Made by a program: the position numbers and the translations under genes. Below are positions 63,793 through 64,000 of a stretch of DNA of 64,000 bases, piece after piece. The notes under the pieces are model-generated. The model was not told the DNA's origin. It saw only the letters and a program-made list of their open reading frames with translations, and did no database searches. The stretch covers positions 4,154,001 through 4,218,000 of the forward strand of contig NZ_CP152389.1 in assembly GCF_038806765.1 (NCBI RefSeq), in the 5' to 3' direction. Position 1 is the first letter of the stretch, and the number at the start of each line of letters is the position of its first letter. The DNA is from Mucilaginibacter sp. CSA2-8R. GTDB taxonomy: Bacteria; Bacteroidota; Bacteroidia; Sphingobacteriales; Sphingobacteriaceae.

Positions 63793-64000
63793 TTAAAATT
63801 TGTAAGATAAGGTAGCAGATACCATACGCGGCGGGATTGGGTTTACGCTGTAATTTTCGTGCACAAGGTAGTTTAGCTCATTGGTAATATTAGATAGCTT
63901 GGCCAACAATGATAACTTTCTTTTAAATACGTACCCTGCTGACACATCAAAAGTTGTATAACCATTTAATTGTACAGGTACACCCCGCGAAGCACCGGTT
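63793..64000 (-). CDS. TonB-dependent receptor, C-terminal end (gene runs off the right edge)
   Basis: 69 codons in frame to a TAA at 63793-63795. The translation (TGASRGVPVQLNGYTTFD..., AGYVFKRKLSLLAKLSNITNELNY, ending PPRMVSATLSYKF) has the NITNE-type penultimate strand and the terminal aromatic residue that define the end of a TonB-dependent barrel. Next to apbE and the PepSY reductase it is likely a siderophore or haem receptor. Confidence 0.85.
   Translation of the reverse strand, partial: TGASRGVPVQLNGYTTFDVSAGYVFKRKLSLLAKLSNITNELNYLVHENYSVNPIPPRMVSATLSYKF

Noticed and set aside
1..64000. Search for tRNA, rRNA, insertion sequences, phage genes, CRISPR arrays and attachment sites
   Set aside because: No cloverleaf with CCA-type arms, no transposase or integrase motifs, and no regularly spaced direct repeats were noticed. 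The only dispersed repeat is the operator element.

Overview
The window looks like a chromosomal segment of a Bacteroidota bacterium, most likely a soil or plant-associated member of the Sphingobacteriaceae (Mucilaginibacter/Pedobacter type). The reasons are two SusC-type TonB-dependent receptors (one with its SusD partner), many secreted glycan-active proteins, an FHS-type sugar permease beside nagA/nagB, TonB receptors at both window edges, moderate GC, and translation starts that mostly lack Shine-Dalgarno sequences. The genus is inference. I saw no rRNA, tRNA, IS element or CRISPR array.

Layout. 1-5430: the N-terminal part of a SusC receptor that runs off the left edge, then a two-gene unit of a secreted accessory protein and a GH43/lectin arabinanase-like enzyme. 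5823-16109: mostly housekeeping or stress genes: a UvrA2-type ABC ATPase, a YegD-like Hsp70, an SDR, a Crp/Fnr regulator, a zinc alcohol dehydrogenase with a partner gene of unknown function, and a PAS sensor that ends after its histidine-containing DHp helix. 16321-58000: one large system on the minus strand, consisting of five operons and 32 genes, with a single AraC-type regulator (44345-45229) on the plus strand. 58516-64000: an ankyrin protein, a DUF2271-like protein, a PepSY-flavodoxin-FNR membrane reductase, an ApbE flavin transferase and the end of another TonB receptor. This last group resembles reductive iron or haem uptake loci.

The main discovery is in 16-58 kb. Each of the five minus-strand operons is preceded by the same 34-bp element, at 32379-32412, 38029-38062, 44248-44281, 52673-52706 and 58133-58166. 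All five copies have the same orientation and lie 61-168 bp before the first start codon. Read on the minus strand, the element has two AGTA-type half-sites whose cores are exactly 21 bp apart, the usual spacing for an AraC-family activator. One copy lies between susC and the divergent araC-type gene, so the simplest reading is that this regulator controls all five operons.

Proposed working of the regulon (inference). SusC/SusD and an SGNH esterase capture and de-esterify a glycan. GH20, GH106, GH28 and a sialidase-like lipoprotein trim it. FHS, MFS and GntP permeases import products, and NagA/NagB feed amino sugars to fructose-6-phosphate. A cytoplasmic set (RidA, class III aminotransferase, two 3-hydroxyacyl-CoA-dehydrogenase-like proteins, M19 dipeptidase, ceramidase-like amidase, D-threonine-aldolase-like enzyme, SDRs, Gfo/Idh, AKR, HpcH/HpaI aldolase, two PhyH dioxygenases, sugar isomerase-like protein, glycerate kinase) appears to dismantle an unusual amino- or acyl-substituted sugar acid or similar compound. 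I cannot name the substrate from sequence. I do not recognise the combination as a described system.
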